Of a stretch of 64,000 nt of DNA, positions 18,962 to 27,334 are shown in pieces. The notes beneath the pieces are model-generated. The model was given only the letters and a program-made list of their open reading frames with translations, had not been told where the DNA came from and did no database searches. The position numbers were made by a program, and so were the translations under genes. Within the stretch, counting starts at the first letter, position 1, and each line of letters opens with the position of its first letter. This DNA comes from RBC074 sp964470555 (GTDB lineage Bacteria > Acidobacteriota > Blastocatellia > RBC074), in the NCBI GenBank assembly GCA_964470555.1, contig CAYYDG010000002.1, forward strand, positions 197,159 through 261,158. The letters run 5' to 3'.

Positions 18962-20518
18962 TTATGCATTTTTTTGTTTGTCGGGTTCCTGAAAGTGTGT
19001 TTCTTCATTAGGCGTCAACTCTTCGTCAACCCCCACAGGCAGGTCAAATTCTTTAGCGCGACGCAGAATTTCTCTTGCTACTTCGTACTTGGCCGCATCA
19101 GGAAGTGTCTCGAATGAAAAGAGGATTTGTTGAATCGCTGGGTCCAGGGTTTTCTTGTTGAATGACGCAAAGGTTGAGCTAAATTCACGTGTTGGATAGC
19201 CTGAGCTTCCATAATCTGTATAGATTCCTGTGTACCCAATCCTTAGAAAAACGAGTTGATAAAATAGAACTAAAATGGTCGAACACTGAATAATGTGATT
19301 TTGGATTTCAGCCCAATTTACCCTTCCCCCATGAGCAAATTTGTTTCTAAGTTCTCCATAAGCTTTGACCAAAGCTGGCTCAATTAAACCTGCATTTCGG
19401 AATGCAATCAGAAAATCTTTCGCTCTGCGTCTTTTCATATTGCTGATTGTACTGGTGAGCCTTGCGCGGAAATTAGTATCTAGCTCGGATATTCCTTTAA
19501 TTAACTCAAGAACCTTTGAAATGTTGTTTTCAAGATTCTCGTCTGTCTCAAAGTCTGTTCCGAATTCCTCAGCAAGTAGAGATTCGATTGAAACGGATAA
19601 TGTCAAAGCTTCCACGTCGAGTGATGACATTCCAGACGAAATAACAGATCGAACGAGGCTGCTTAATGAGCACGGCTTACTGTTGCCATTTTTCATCTCA
19701 AACAATAAGTATTTCTCAAACAGCTTCCAAATCTGATCACCGGATTGATTAAGAGATATGGGAGGGCCAATTCTAGTTCTCTCTGTACTTTTTGAAGTTG
19801 CGTGGAGTCGTACCTCCTCTAATGACTTATCCCGAATTTCGAGCATTGACCAAGACTGAATACTGCCACTAACAAAGTGGAAGGCTTCGATTATGTTAGT
19901 TAACATATTTTCGGTAAAATCTACTTTGTCTGATGTCGCAGTTAGAATCGTGATTCCAGAGTCTTTCTCGACCTCAAAATCAATGTCGCAGGCGGTAAAC
20001 CTTGCGATCTTCAAATCCTGACTCCGATTTCGTAGTTGACCAGCAACCTGCGTTTCTGTACTCACTAAGGTATTCGTTGGGATTCTAATATCACGGTTAA
20101 AACTCAACTTCAGATAAGACTTGCTAGGCGCTGAAGAGATTTTATTGCTATTAACTAACTGTGCTGCTTTGCCAACTATCACTGTACCGCCTGGCCCAGA
20201 ACTTCGATCTGGGAGTATGTCCTTTGCTTCCCAGTTACGTCCTTGAATGTCTGTCGCCCTTAGGTTGTAGTAAAACCGCTTATCAATAAGTTCTCCCGCC
20301 TTCCAATTCAAGGACTCAAAAACCTCTTGTAGCGGAATTGAATCAGGAAAATAAAGTTTGATTTCAAAGTAGTCGTTTTCATTGAATGATAAATAACCCG
20401 AACCTTTGTAGGTTTGTCGTTCAGCGTCAATCTTACTAGGACTGAGTTCTAGGGACGGACAATCTAAAACAAATTGACCATCAAGAATTTTTTGCACTTC
20501 TTCTTTTTTCAAAATCAT
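18962..20518 (-). CDS. AT-rich protein with C-terminal HEPN-type domain (ApeA-like), possible defence gene
   Basis: About 518 residues. The C-terminal third contains ELRNKFAHGG, an Rx4H motif of HEPN ribonuclease domains, preceded by a helical block (VEALTLSVSIESLLAEEF) typical of Apea-like HEPN proteins; the N-terminal about 220 residues are beta-rich. Apea-type proteins act in abortive phage defence in other bacteria, so an RNA-cleaving defence role is plausible but inferred. Base composition is distinctly lower in GC (about 43 percent in a 60-bp line I counted) than the flanking genes, and codon use differs, which suggests horizontal transfer. The start is uncertain: an upstream ATG at 20566 is in frame, but the ATG followed by Ile-Leu-Lys-Lys-Glu looks more natural. 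Confidence 0.6.
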   Translation of the reverse strand: MILKKEEVQKILDGQFVLDCPSLELSPSKIDAERQTYKGSGYLSFNENDYFEIKLYFPDSIPLQEVFESLNWKAGELIDKRFYYNLRATDIQGRNWEAKDILPDRSSGPGGTVIVGKAAQLVNSNKISSAPSKSYLKLSFNRDIRIPTNTLVSTETQVAGQLRNRSQDLKIARFTACDIDFEVEKDSGITILTATSDKVDFTENMLTNIIEAFHFVSGSIQSWSMLEIRDKSLEEVRLHATSKSTERTRIGPPISLNQSGDQIWKLFEKYLLFEMKNGNSKPCSLSSLVRSVISSGMSSLDVEALTLSVSIESLLAEEFGTDFETDENLENNISKVLELIKGISELDTNFRARLTSTISNMKRRRAKDFLIAFRNAGLIEPALVKAYGELRNKFAHGGRVNWAEIQNHIIQCSTILVLFYQLVFLRIGYTGIYTDYGSSGYPTREFSSTFASFNKKTLDPAIQQILFSFETLPDAAKYEVAREILRRAKEFDLPVGVDEELTPNEETHFQEPDKQKNA

Positions 20519-20731
20519 AATGGCGTATTTACCTGTCTTATAGCACTTATGTGGTAGAGCGCCCATTCGAATCAGCTTGAATGAGATGACTCAGCATAAG
20601 TGTGCTGGGTTGACCGGACGCCATTGCTGGCGCAATTGTTTTCGGCGGAAACTCCTACCTCTTGGTCAGGGGTATTGCCGTCACGACTTGGCTGGACTGC
20701 TAGATGCGAATAAAAGCCCGCCAGCTAAAGA

Positions 20732-22954
20732 TTACGGCTCAACGGTGAAGGTTTGCGAACGCGTGACGCTGGTTTGGCCATCCTTGACTGTGATCTTCAG
20801 CACATAGGTTCCCGGATTCAGGCCGTCAATCGGCAAGGCGCTGGCGTAGGCGATGCGGCCTTGGGCGTCGGGCGCGCCTAGCTTCAAGGGGAAATCCGCA
20901 ACCATCGTTTTGCCTTGTGTGACTTGCAGCGTGAATTCCGAAATCGGTTTGGAGCCTTTGGTCAAATCTTTGGGAAGATAGACCACAAAATAAAATCCCA
21001 TCTGTTTGGTGGCGGATTTTTTGAAGGCTTCACCGAGGTTCGGGTAAATCATGATGTCGCCAACCTGGAAAAAGCTGTCTTTGTTTTGGCTGGCCGGAGA
21101 TTGTTCGGCGCGTTGGATCAAACTGACTGTGCTCAATCGCAAACTGGTTTCGTCCGGCTCTGAAATTTCGATGGTCGAACGTTGCACGCTGGCTTTGCCG
21201 GTGGGCGCGTCGTGAGCGATGGCTTCGATGTCGTAACGTCCGGGTGGCAATTCGGCTTCGCGGTAAAACAGCATCTGTCCTGCGCGCGTGGCGTTCAATT
21301 TATCCAGCGGGCCGGTCAGCGCGTATTGGCGGCTGAGTTTGGCGACCACTTGTTTCGATTCGTCCTTGATCAGCGCCAGCACTGTGAAATCCGTGGCGAA
21401 GGTTTTCTTTTCACGGTTTTCGACAAAGGTGAAGGCGTTCATTGGCGCGGCGACTTCGACGACTGTTCGCAGCTTGCGTTCGGCGTCAGGGAAATTGAAA
21501 CCCATCATGCGCATCGGAAAGGCTTTGGCCGGATTCGGTTTGTTCAATTCCACCAGCGCAGCCGATTCGTAATACAGCATCGGCACGTAGCCCGTGGCGT
21601 TGACGGCGAAATATCCCTTGCGTGTTTGCACGTCGTAATCGCCTTTTTTCAGTTTGACCGAAACCTGGCGGAATTTGCCGTCCACGTTCTGGTTGGTCGG
21701 CGAATAAGTCAGCAGGTAATAACTGTGCAAATCCTCGTCCACCTGAGCCAGTTTGCCTGCGATGTTGCTGGTGTCGCCGATGAACGTGCCGCCGGTTTCC
21801 TGCGCCAGTTGCATCAATCCGCTTTGCGGATTGAGCCTGATCAGGTCTTCGTTGCGTTCCAGCATGGCGGTCATGGGTCTGCCGGTTTCAGGACGGCTCG
21901 GATCGGCGTCAACGCGGCGGCGACCGAGCGCATTGATTTCGTCGCGGGTTTCCTGATTGGGGCTGATGGCGCGCAAGCCTGCGGAATCAATCGTGTAAAT
22001 GCTGACGTTCAACCGATTGGCCTGGTTGATGACCGAACGGAAATGCGCCGCGACGTTGGGCGGAATGGACAGACCTTCTGAAAAGAAAACAACCGCTTTG
22101 CGTCCGGGCAGGTTTTGCATTGAATTGACTACGGCCAGCAATCCGTTCGAAGTGGAGTACCCTTGAGAATCGCGTTCCAGCACTTCAAAGGTTTCCAGCG
22201 TGCGCCGCGTCATTTCAGCGAATTGCAAATCCACAGAAGCCGCACCTGCCGCTGAACCGGCGGCTCCAGCGGCTGCTGCATTGCCGGAAGCTCCGGCTGC
22301 CGCAGCCGCCGAAGAGCCGGATGAAACCTGTTGCTGCAAATCGGCAATGCGCTGATTCTGGCTGCGCGCCTGTTCGGCGGTGGAAGTGAACACAGCTGAC
22401 GAACTGGCTCCGGCGCGATCAATGGCTTCGCGGATCAAGCGGTTGTCAGTGGTGTAGTTCTGAATGACTTTCAGCGCCAGATCAATCGTAAACACGCCCA
22501 TGTAATCGTCCGGGCGGGCGTTTTCGCCGACGTAACTTCTGGCAGCGTCGCGCGCTCGCGTGCGTCCGTCTTGCGACAAACGATCAAAGACAATCGCAAT
22601 GGCGCTGACGCCGATTTCAGGTTCGCCTGTGGCCAGATTGGTGGCTCTTGGAGTTACTGGCGCAGCTTCTTTTTTCTCGCCAGCGGTTTCGGCAACGGCG
22701 GCGGCTTTTTCGCGCGTCACCAGACGGAACGATTCGATTTGTTGGCGCTGGCCGTCTTCGGAAACTTCAAAATCGGCAGCAGCCAGGTCTTTGACGACGC
22801 GGCCTTTTTTATCTTTGACCACCACGTCCAAAATGACTTCGGCGGTTTTGAGCGAAATTTTTTGATCCTGTGACGGGTCCTGGGCTGCGACTTGAAAGGG
22901 CAACGACAACGTCAACGAAACGATGAGCAGCAAGGCGGTCAACGATCTTTTCAT
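20732..22954 (-). CDS. Acidobacterial VWFA-related secreted protein
   Basis: 740 residues with signal peptide (SLTALLLIVSLTLSLPFQVA) and AGAGGAA just upstream of the ATG. The string VVKDKKGRVVKDLAAADFEV followed by EDGQRQQIESF is the start of the VWFA-related acidobacterial family (TIGR03436). A von Willebrand A fold follows, with AIVFDRLSQDGR in place of a perfect DxSxS metal site, then KAVVFFSEGLSIPP. An Ala/Gly/Ser-rich insertion lies at about residues 206-235. The C-terminal half is beta-rich and unassigned. Likely a secreted or periplasmic binding protein; function unknown. Divergent from the LacI-type regulator gene with about 130 bp between. Confidence 0.85.
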   Translation of the reverse strand: MKRSLTALLLIVSLTLSLPFQVAAQDPSQDQKISLKTAEVILDVVVKDKKGRVVKDLAAADFEVSEDGQRQQIESFRLVTREKAAAVAETAGEKKEAAPVTPRATNLATGEPEIGVSAIAIVFDRLSQDGRTRARDAARSYVGENARPDDYMGVFTIDLALKVIQNYTTDNRLIREAIDRAGASSSAVFTSTAEQARSQNQRIADLQQQVSSGSSAAAAAGASGNAAAAGAAGSAAGAASVDLQFAEMTRRTLETFEVLERDSQGYSTSNGLLAVVNSMQNLPGRKAVVFFSEGLSIPPNVAAHFRSVINQANRLNVSIYTIDSAGLRAISPNQETRDEINALGRRRVDADPSRPETGRPMTAMLERNEDLIRLNPQSGLMQLAQETGGTFIGDTSNIAGKLAQVDEDLHSYYLLTYSPTNQNVDGKFRQVSVKLKKGDYDVQTRKGYFAVNATGYVPMLYYESAALVELNKPNPAKAFPMRMMGFNFPDAERKLRTVVEVAAPMNAFTFVENREKKTFATDFTVLALIKDESKQVVAKLSRQYALTGPLDKLNATRAGQMLFYREAELPPGRYDIEAIAHDAPTGKASVQRSTIEISEPDETSLRLSTVSLIQRAEQSPASQNKDSFFQVGDIMIYPNLGEAFKKSATKQMGFYFVVYLPKDLTKGSKPISEFTLQVTQGKTMVADFPLKLGAPDAQGRIAYASALPIDGLNPGTYVLKITVKDGQTSVTRSQTFTVEP

Positions 22955-23083
22955 GTCTGATTCCTCTTGGACGAACTATTTTTGTTTGAAATGAGTGACA
23001 GTCGGCGTTCTCGCGCTTAGAATGCGCGCCGCCGCGTCGAAAGGTAACATCAAAATCGCAGTAACCCAACCAGTGACGAATAC

Positions 23084-24130
23084 ATGAAGAAGAAAGTCAC
23101 CATTCGTGATGTGGCCGCCAAATTGGGATTGTCGGCGATGACGGTTTCGCTGGCGTTGCGCGACAACCCGCGTATTCCGGCAGAAACCAAACGCCGCATT
23201 CGCGCGACTATGGACAAGCTTGGGTATACACCCAGCCCAGTGGCGCGCGCGTTGGCGACAGGCCGGTCGAATCTGCTGGGGGTGATTGTTCCGAACAGTT
23301 CCGATCACTATTACGCCGAAGTCATTCGCGCGATTGAAGACCACGCCAGCGCCGCCAACTTTCATGTCTTGCTGGCCAATGGGTCGTATGAAATGGAGCG
23401 TTACACCGACCGCGTGCGCGATATGATGAGTTTGCACGTCGGCGGCATCATCGCCGCGCCGCCGTTCACCAGCGACAAACCGAAACTGCCGCCGTTTTGG
23501 CAAAACCTGCTCAGGAAAGACGCCGAATTCGATGTGGTGCTGGTCAACCGCGAATTGCGCCCGCCGATCTTTCACCAGGTTGCGCCCGATTACGCCGACG
23601 GAGTTCGATTGGTGGTCGAAGCATTGGCCGAACGCGGGCATCGCCGAGTGGCCTATGTTTCAGGCCGTCCGGCGATGTTGCCGATTCGCCAGCGATTGAC
23701 GGCATTCAAACGCTTTACGCGACAACGCGGCTTTGTGCAGGACGATGCGTTGATTGAACACTGCAACCTGACTTTTGCCGGAGGCTATGAAGCCGGTCGG
23801 CGATTGTGGGCGGCGAATGGCGTAAAGCCTTCGGCAGTGGTCGCCTTCAGCGATGTCGTCGGCGTCGGGTTGTTGCGGTTTCTGGACGAAGCTGGCGTTC
23901 GGGTTCCCGACGAAGTTTCGGTCGTCAGTTTTGACGGCACGGCGGTCAGCGAATTCACGCACACCAGCCTGACTACCGTCGTCACGCCGATGTATGAAAT
24001 CGGAAGGCAGGCCTATCAGATGTTGATCGGGGCCATGAATGGCGAGTTCAGTGAAGCGCAAAGTCTTATTTTGCCGGTTGAATTGAAGCTGCGTGAATCT
24101 CTCGGAGAGGCGCGTAAGAAATCAGCTTGA
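23084..24130 (+). CDS. LacI-family transcriptional regulator
   Basis: 348 residues. The N-terminus is a LacI helix-turn-helix (VTIRDVAAKLGLSAMTVSLA) with hinge helix (SPVARALATGRS), then a periplasmic-binding-protein-like sugar-sensing domain beginning LLGVIVPNSSDHYYAEV and ending near DEVSVVSFDGT and SLTTVVTP. Regulators of this family usually repress adjacent sugar genes and are released by a sugar ligand. A strong palindrome with the central CCGG of LacI-type operators lies 40 bp downstream, in front of the sugar epimerase gene, so that gene and those after it are the probable targets. The gene is divergent from the VWFA-related gene. Confidence 0.92.
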   Translation: MKKKVTIRDVAAKLGLSAMTVSLALRDNPRIPAETKRRIRATMDKLGYTPSPVARALATGRSNLLGVIVPNSSDHYYAEVIRAIEDHASAANFHVLLANGSYEMERYTDRVRDMMSLHVGGIIAAPPFTSDKPKLPPFWQNLLRKDAEFDVVLVNRELRPPIFHQVAPDYADGVRLVVEALAERGHRRVAYVSGRPAMLPIRQRLTAFKRFTRQRGFVQDDALIEHCNLTFAGGYEAGRRLWAANGVKPSAVVAFSDVVGVGLLRFLDEAGVRVPDEVSVVSFDGTAVSEFTHTSLTTVVTPMYEIGRQAYQMLIGAMNGEFSEAQSLILPVELKLRESLGEARKKSA

Positions 24131-24167
24131 CAGATTTTTATCGCCTGTGGTCTATTTCGCGCCGCGC

Positions 24168-24187
24168 TTAGTTTACCGGTAAACCAA
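24168..24187. promoter_or_regulatory. Probable LacI-type operator
   Basis: A perfect 14-bp palindrome GTTTACCGGTAAAC (24171-24184), extendable to 20 bp with one mismatched pair, lies between the LacI-type regulator gene and the sugar epimerase gene, 58 bp before the latter's start. Length, symmetry and the central CCGG are characteristic of LacI/GalR-family operators. I infer that it is the binding site of the adjacent regulator. Confidence 0.7.
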
Positions 24188-24244
24188 CTTCGTCCGCCGG
24201 AACCCATCTGACAATTATTTTGTTTGACCTGGACAGGAAACGCG

Positions 24245-25135
24245 ATGATTTCACGCCGCGAATTTTTCACCGTGCCGATTGCCGCGGTTTCGGTTGCCGC
24301 GCAGCTCAACGCCGCTCCGAAACCTGCCTACAAAGCTGGTGGAATCAAGCTCGGATGCCAGACCAACGCCTGGCGAATTGACGCTTCGAATTTCGACAAT
24401 GTTCTGGCTGTGCTGCGGACGTTGAAAGAACTCGGCTACGAAGGTTTCGAGACAGGGTTTCGCAACGTGCAAGGCCAGTTTGCCAACTCCGCCGCTGCGC
24501 GAAAACAGATCGAAGCCACGGGGCTGAAGTTTCTTGGCTGCCACGTCTTTTTGGACAAATACGACGAACAGACTCAAGTCGCGCCGCTGGATTTGGTGCA
24601 AAGGATTGCCGATGGCGCGGCTTCGCTCGGAGCCGAGCGATTGATTTTGAGCGGCGGCGGGTTGATCCGAGATGGCAAAGTCGCGGCGGACGCTTTGAAA
24701 CGCAAAGCCGACGGATTGAATGCAGCCGGAAAGTATTGCCGGTCAAAAGGAATCCGGCTGGCGTATCACAATCACGGCCCGGAATTTGAAGCGGGCGGTT
24801 TGGAAATCGAAGGTTTGTACGCACACACCGATCCGGCGCTGGTGGACTTTCTGCACGATTTTGGCTGGGCGTTTTACGCCAAAGCGAACGTGCCTTCATT
24901 TTTTGCCAAACATCACAAACGCATAGTCGGCATGCATCTGCGCGATTTCAAAAACGGCGAACAGGTTCCGCTTGGCCAAGGCCAATTCCCGATTCGTGAA
25001 TTGGCCGTTGCGATCCAAAAAGCGAAATGGTCGGGGTGGGCGATCAACGAAGAAGAGCGGCTGAGCGGCGAAAAGCCTGGCGAAAAGGCCGTCGCTCCGG
25101 CCAGGCAAACGATGAAACAGATTTTCGACAAATGA
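24245..25135 (+). CDS. Tat-exported sugar phosphate isomerase/epimerase family protein (TIM barrel)
   Basis: 296 residues. The ATG is chosen because AGGAA lies six bases upstream and because it gives a twin-arginine signal (MISRREFFTVPIAAVSVAA). The mature part is an AP-endonuclease-2 / xylose-isomerase-like TIM barrel: LGCQTNAWR at strand 1, GYEGFETGFRNV, then LAYHNHGPEFE with a metal-binding His, ALVDFLHDFGWA, and GWAINEEERL near the end. The family isomerises or epimerises sugars such as inosose or tagatose; which substrate is unknown. Two metal-ligand Glu/Asp positions (the EFE and FLHDFG regions) can be seen. It sits directly after a LacI-type operator and before a Tat-exported oxidoreductase gene, with a cloverleaf-like repeat between the two. 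Confidence 0.85.
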   Translation: MISRREFFTVPIAAVSVAAQLNAAPKPAYKAGGIKLGCQTNAWRIDASNFDNVLAVLRTLKELGYEGFETGFRNVQGQFANSAAARKQIEATGLKFLGCHVFLDKYDEQTQVAPLDLVQRIADGAASLGAERLILSGGGLIRDGKVAADALKRKADGLNAAGKYCRSKGIRLAYHNHGPEFEAGGLEIEGLYAHTDPALVDFLHDFGWAFYAKANVPSFFAKHHKRIVGMHLRDFKNGEQVPLGQGQFPIRELAVAIQKAKWSGWAINEEERLSGEKPGEKAVAPARQTMKQIFDK

Positions 25136-25139
25136 CAGC

Positions 25140-25208
25140 GTTCAGAGTACCAGCTTTAGCTGGGTTGCGCGCTTCGCGCGCTTTCCGCCAGAAGGCGGTA
25201 CTCTGAAC
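25140..25208. repeat. Intergenic cloverleaf-like palindromic element
   Basis: A perfect 12-bp outer stem (25140-25151 with 25197-25208) closes three hairpins: CAGC/GCTG with 4-nt loop (25151-25162), GCGCGC/GCGCGC with 3-nt loop (25167-25181) and CCGCC/GGCGG with 4-nt loop (25185-25198). Neighbouring hairpins share one or two bases with the outer stem. The architecture matches the in-frame element at 14917-14998. It lies 4 bp after the epimerase stop and 23 bp before the oxidoreductase start. Confidence 0.85.
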
Positions 25209-25231
25209 AAATTCTTCGACAGGTTTTAGCG

Positions 25232-26434
25232 ATGAAGCGAAGAGAGTTTTTAACTGGCTCCAGTGCAGCGGCTTTGACTGCCGCTTCATATTCGCGCGTC
25301 GTCGGAGCGAACGACCGATTGGGAATGGCGCTGGTTGGCAGCGGACGCCGTGGCCGCGAAGTGATGAAAGCGTTTTTGGCAACCGGCAAAGCCGAGCTTA
25401 ACTGCATAGCCGATGTGTACGACGTGCAACGCGGACGTGCGCGCGATTTTCTGAGCGTCAAACCGCCGGAAGTCGTCGCCATCGAAGACGCCCTGAGCCG
25501 AAACGATGTGGACGCCGTGTTGATCGGTTCGCCGGATCATCTGCATCTTTCGCAAACGCTTACCTGCCTGAAAGCCGGAAAGCACGTGTACCTGGAAAAA
25601 CCGACTTCGCACAATTTTGAAGAAGGCGCGAAGTTCATCGCCGCCGCCAGGCAATTCAAAAACGTCGTCATCCAAACCGGCACGCAACAACGCAGCGGAG
25701 CGCATTACGCTCGCGCCAAAGAAGAGATTTTTGACAAAGGCAAACTCGGCAAAGTCGTTTTCGCGCGCGCCATCTGGCACGACTTTCCGTGGCAGCGGCG
25801 CAAGATCGAACCGCAGCCGAAACCGGCGGGGCTGGATTGGGAACGTTTTCTGGGGCCAGCGCCGAAAGTGGCTTACGACTGGATTCGCTACGATTCGTGG
25901 CGCTATTTCCCGGATTACGGCGGAGGTTTGCTGGCGGACATACTGACGCATTGGGCAGACGTGGCGCAGTGGATGATGAACGAATCGCGTCCGTTGAATG
26001 CGACGGCTACGGGCGGCATTTACCAGATGAAAGATGGTCGAGTGAATCCAGACACGGTCAACGCCGTGTTGCAGTACGCGGGAGGAAACAACGGCAACTG
26101 GAATTTGACCTTTGAATCTTCGGTGCTTTCGATTCGCAACGAACGTCCGGGCGTGTTTTTTCAAGGCACGGAAGGCACATTGGAAATCACGCGCGCCGAA
26201 TACGTTTTCACTCCGAACAAGAGCGATGCGCAAATCGTTAAAGCGGAAGGAAACCTGGAAATCGCCCACACAACGAATTTCATTGAAGCTGTGAAAACCG
26301 GCAAACGTCCGAGCGCCGATATTCAAATTGGAATTGAAGCTTGCAACCCTGTGCATCTGGCGAAAGCGGCGTATTGGAAGAAACGACGCATGAGGTTCGA
26401 CACCACGGGAATGAAGATCATTGAAGATGTTTAG
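25232..26434 (+). CDS. Tat-exported Gfo/Idh/MocA-family oxidoreductase
   Basis: 400 residues with twin-arginine signal (MKRREFLTGSSAAALTAASY). The NAD(P)-binding Rossmann motif is atypical-looking but present (LGMALVGSGRRGREVM), followed by the family lysine in YLEKPTSHNFEEG, which corresponds to the catalytic EKP motif of Gfo/Idh/MocA enzymes. These enzymes oxidise or reduce sugars and cyclitols; because it is exported, it probably carries its cofactor tightly bound as glucose-fructose oxidoreductase does. Adjacent to a Tat-exported sugar epimerase and likely under the same LacI-type control. The stop is 2 bp from that of the convergent small coiled-coil gene. Confidence 0.88.
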   Translation: MKRREFLTGSSAAALTAASYSRVVGANDRLGMALVGSGRRGREVMKAFLATGKAELNCIADVYDVQRGRARDFLSVKPPEVVAIEDALSRNDVDAVLIGSPDHLHLSQTLTCLKAGKHVYLEKPTSHNFEEGAKFIAAARQFKNVVIQTGTQQRSGAHYARAKEEIFDKGKLGKVVFARAIWHDFPWQRRKIEPQPKPAGLDWERFLGPAPKVAYDWIRYDSWRYFPDYGGGLLADILTHWADVAQWMMNESRPLNATATGGIYQMKDGRVNPDTVNAVLQYAGGNNGNWNLTFESSVLSIRNERPGVFFQGTEGTLEITRAEYVFTPNKSDAQIVKAEGNLEIAHTTNFIEAVKTGKRPSADIQIGIEACNPVHLAKAAYWKKRRMRFDTTGMKIIEDV

Positions 26435-26436
26435 TT

Positions 26437-26709
26437 CTAACGAGGCGGCAATATCGGTTTGAAGATGGCTTCAAGCTGACGTTCAATTCTGGAGAGTCGT
26501 TCGCCAATGGAATCTATTTTCTGGTCGAGTCTTTTGACCTCAGAGCGCAATTCGTTCTGCAAACCGTCGAATCGAGAGTCGAATCGCTTTTCCATTTGCT
26601 CCAAAAGTTTTTCAGTCGCGCGCTGGTTCAGCCAGGACGCAGCGAAAATGGCAAAGACCAGTGTGACGACGGCGACAACGGCAGAGATGATGGCAATGGT
26701 TGTATTCAT
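26437..26709 (-). CDS. Small membrane-anchored coiled-coil protein
   Basis: About 90 residues. An N-terminal membrane segment (TIAIISAVVAVVTLVFAIFA) is followed by a continuous heptad-type helix (LLEQMEKRFDSRFDGL, RLDQKIDSIGERLSRIERQL) predicted to form a coiled coil. No family is recognised. The ATG that begins at the membrane segment is preferred over one nine codons upstream. No ribosome-binding site is obvious, so the gene is plausible rather than certain; it converges on the oxidoreductase gene and is divergent from the acetyltransferase gene. Confidence 0.6.
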   Translation of the reverse strand: MNTTIAIISAVVAVVTLVFAIFAASWLNQRATEKLLEQMEKRFDSRFDGLQNELRSEVKRLDQKIDSIGERLSRIERQLEAIFKPILPPR

Positions 26710-26758
26710 AACGGTGCGAATTCTAGCCGATACCAATTGAGTTCAAAAGGTCTGAGCA

Positions 26759-27259
26759 ATGATAGTCATTCGTCAGGAACAACCAGAAGACGTCGCCATG
26801 ATTCACCACGTCGTTCATCAGGCCTTTGGCCAGGCGGCGGAAGCAAATCTGGTAGATGCGTTGCGGCGAAACGGCAAAGCAAAGATTTCACTGGTTGCCG
26901 AAGACAATGGACGTGTAATTGGTCACATCCTGTTCAGCGAAGTCACACTGGAAGGTCAACTGACAGGGATTGGACTGGCTCCGATGGCGGTTTCACCCGA
27001 ACGACAGAACGAAGGCATTGGCTCCAGACTGGTCGAAGAAGGTTTGAAGCGCTGCCGCGAAGCCGGGTATCTGTTTGCAGTCGTGCTGGGACATCCTGAA
27101 TTTTATCCGCGCTTTGGATTTGTCCGGGCGAGCCTGTTCGGACTCAAAAGTGAATATAACGTCCGAGATGAAGCATTTATGGCCTTGGAGTTAGCAAAAG
27201 GCTCGTTGGCGGGTTTTGCTGGGATGGTCAAATATCAACCCGAATTCAACGAAGTCTGA
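26759..27259 (+). CDS. GNAT-family N-acetyltransferase
   Basis: 166 residues matching the GNAT fold. Strand 4 and the acetyl-CoA pyrophosphate loop are seen in GIGLAPMAVSPERQNEGIGS, with the Q/R-x-x-G-x-G/A-type motif as RQNEGIG. The later strand LFAVVLGHPEFYPRFGFVRA is typical of the YhbS-like subgroup, which often has a Phe-Tyr-x-x-Phe-Gly-Phe motif. It transfers acetyl groups from acetyl-CoA to an unknown amine. The start is a clear ATG 50 bp from the divergent coiled-coil gene. Confidence 0.88.
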   Translation: MIVIRQEQPEDVAMIHHVVHQAFGQAAEANLVDALRRNGKAKISLVAEDNGRVIGHILFSEVTLEGQLTGIGLAPMAVSPERQNEGIGSRLVEEGLKRCREAGYLFAVVLGHPEFYPRFGFVRASLFGLKSEYNVRDEAFMALELAKGSLAGFAGMVKYQPEFNEV

Positions 27260-27334
27260 ATCGGCAATCCGCAATGCTGATTCGTCATCCAACCATCTCT
27301 CAAGTTTTTTGAGAAACCCACAAGGAGGCAACAA

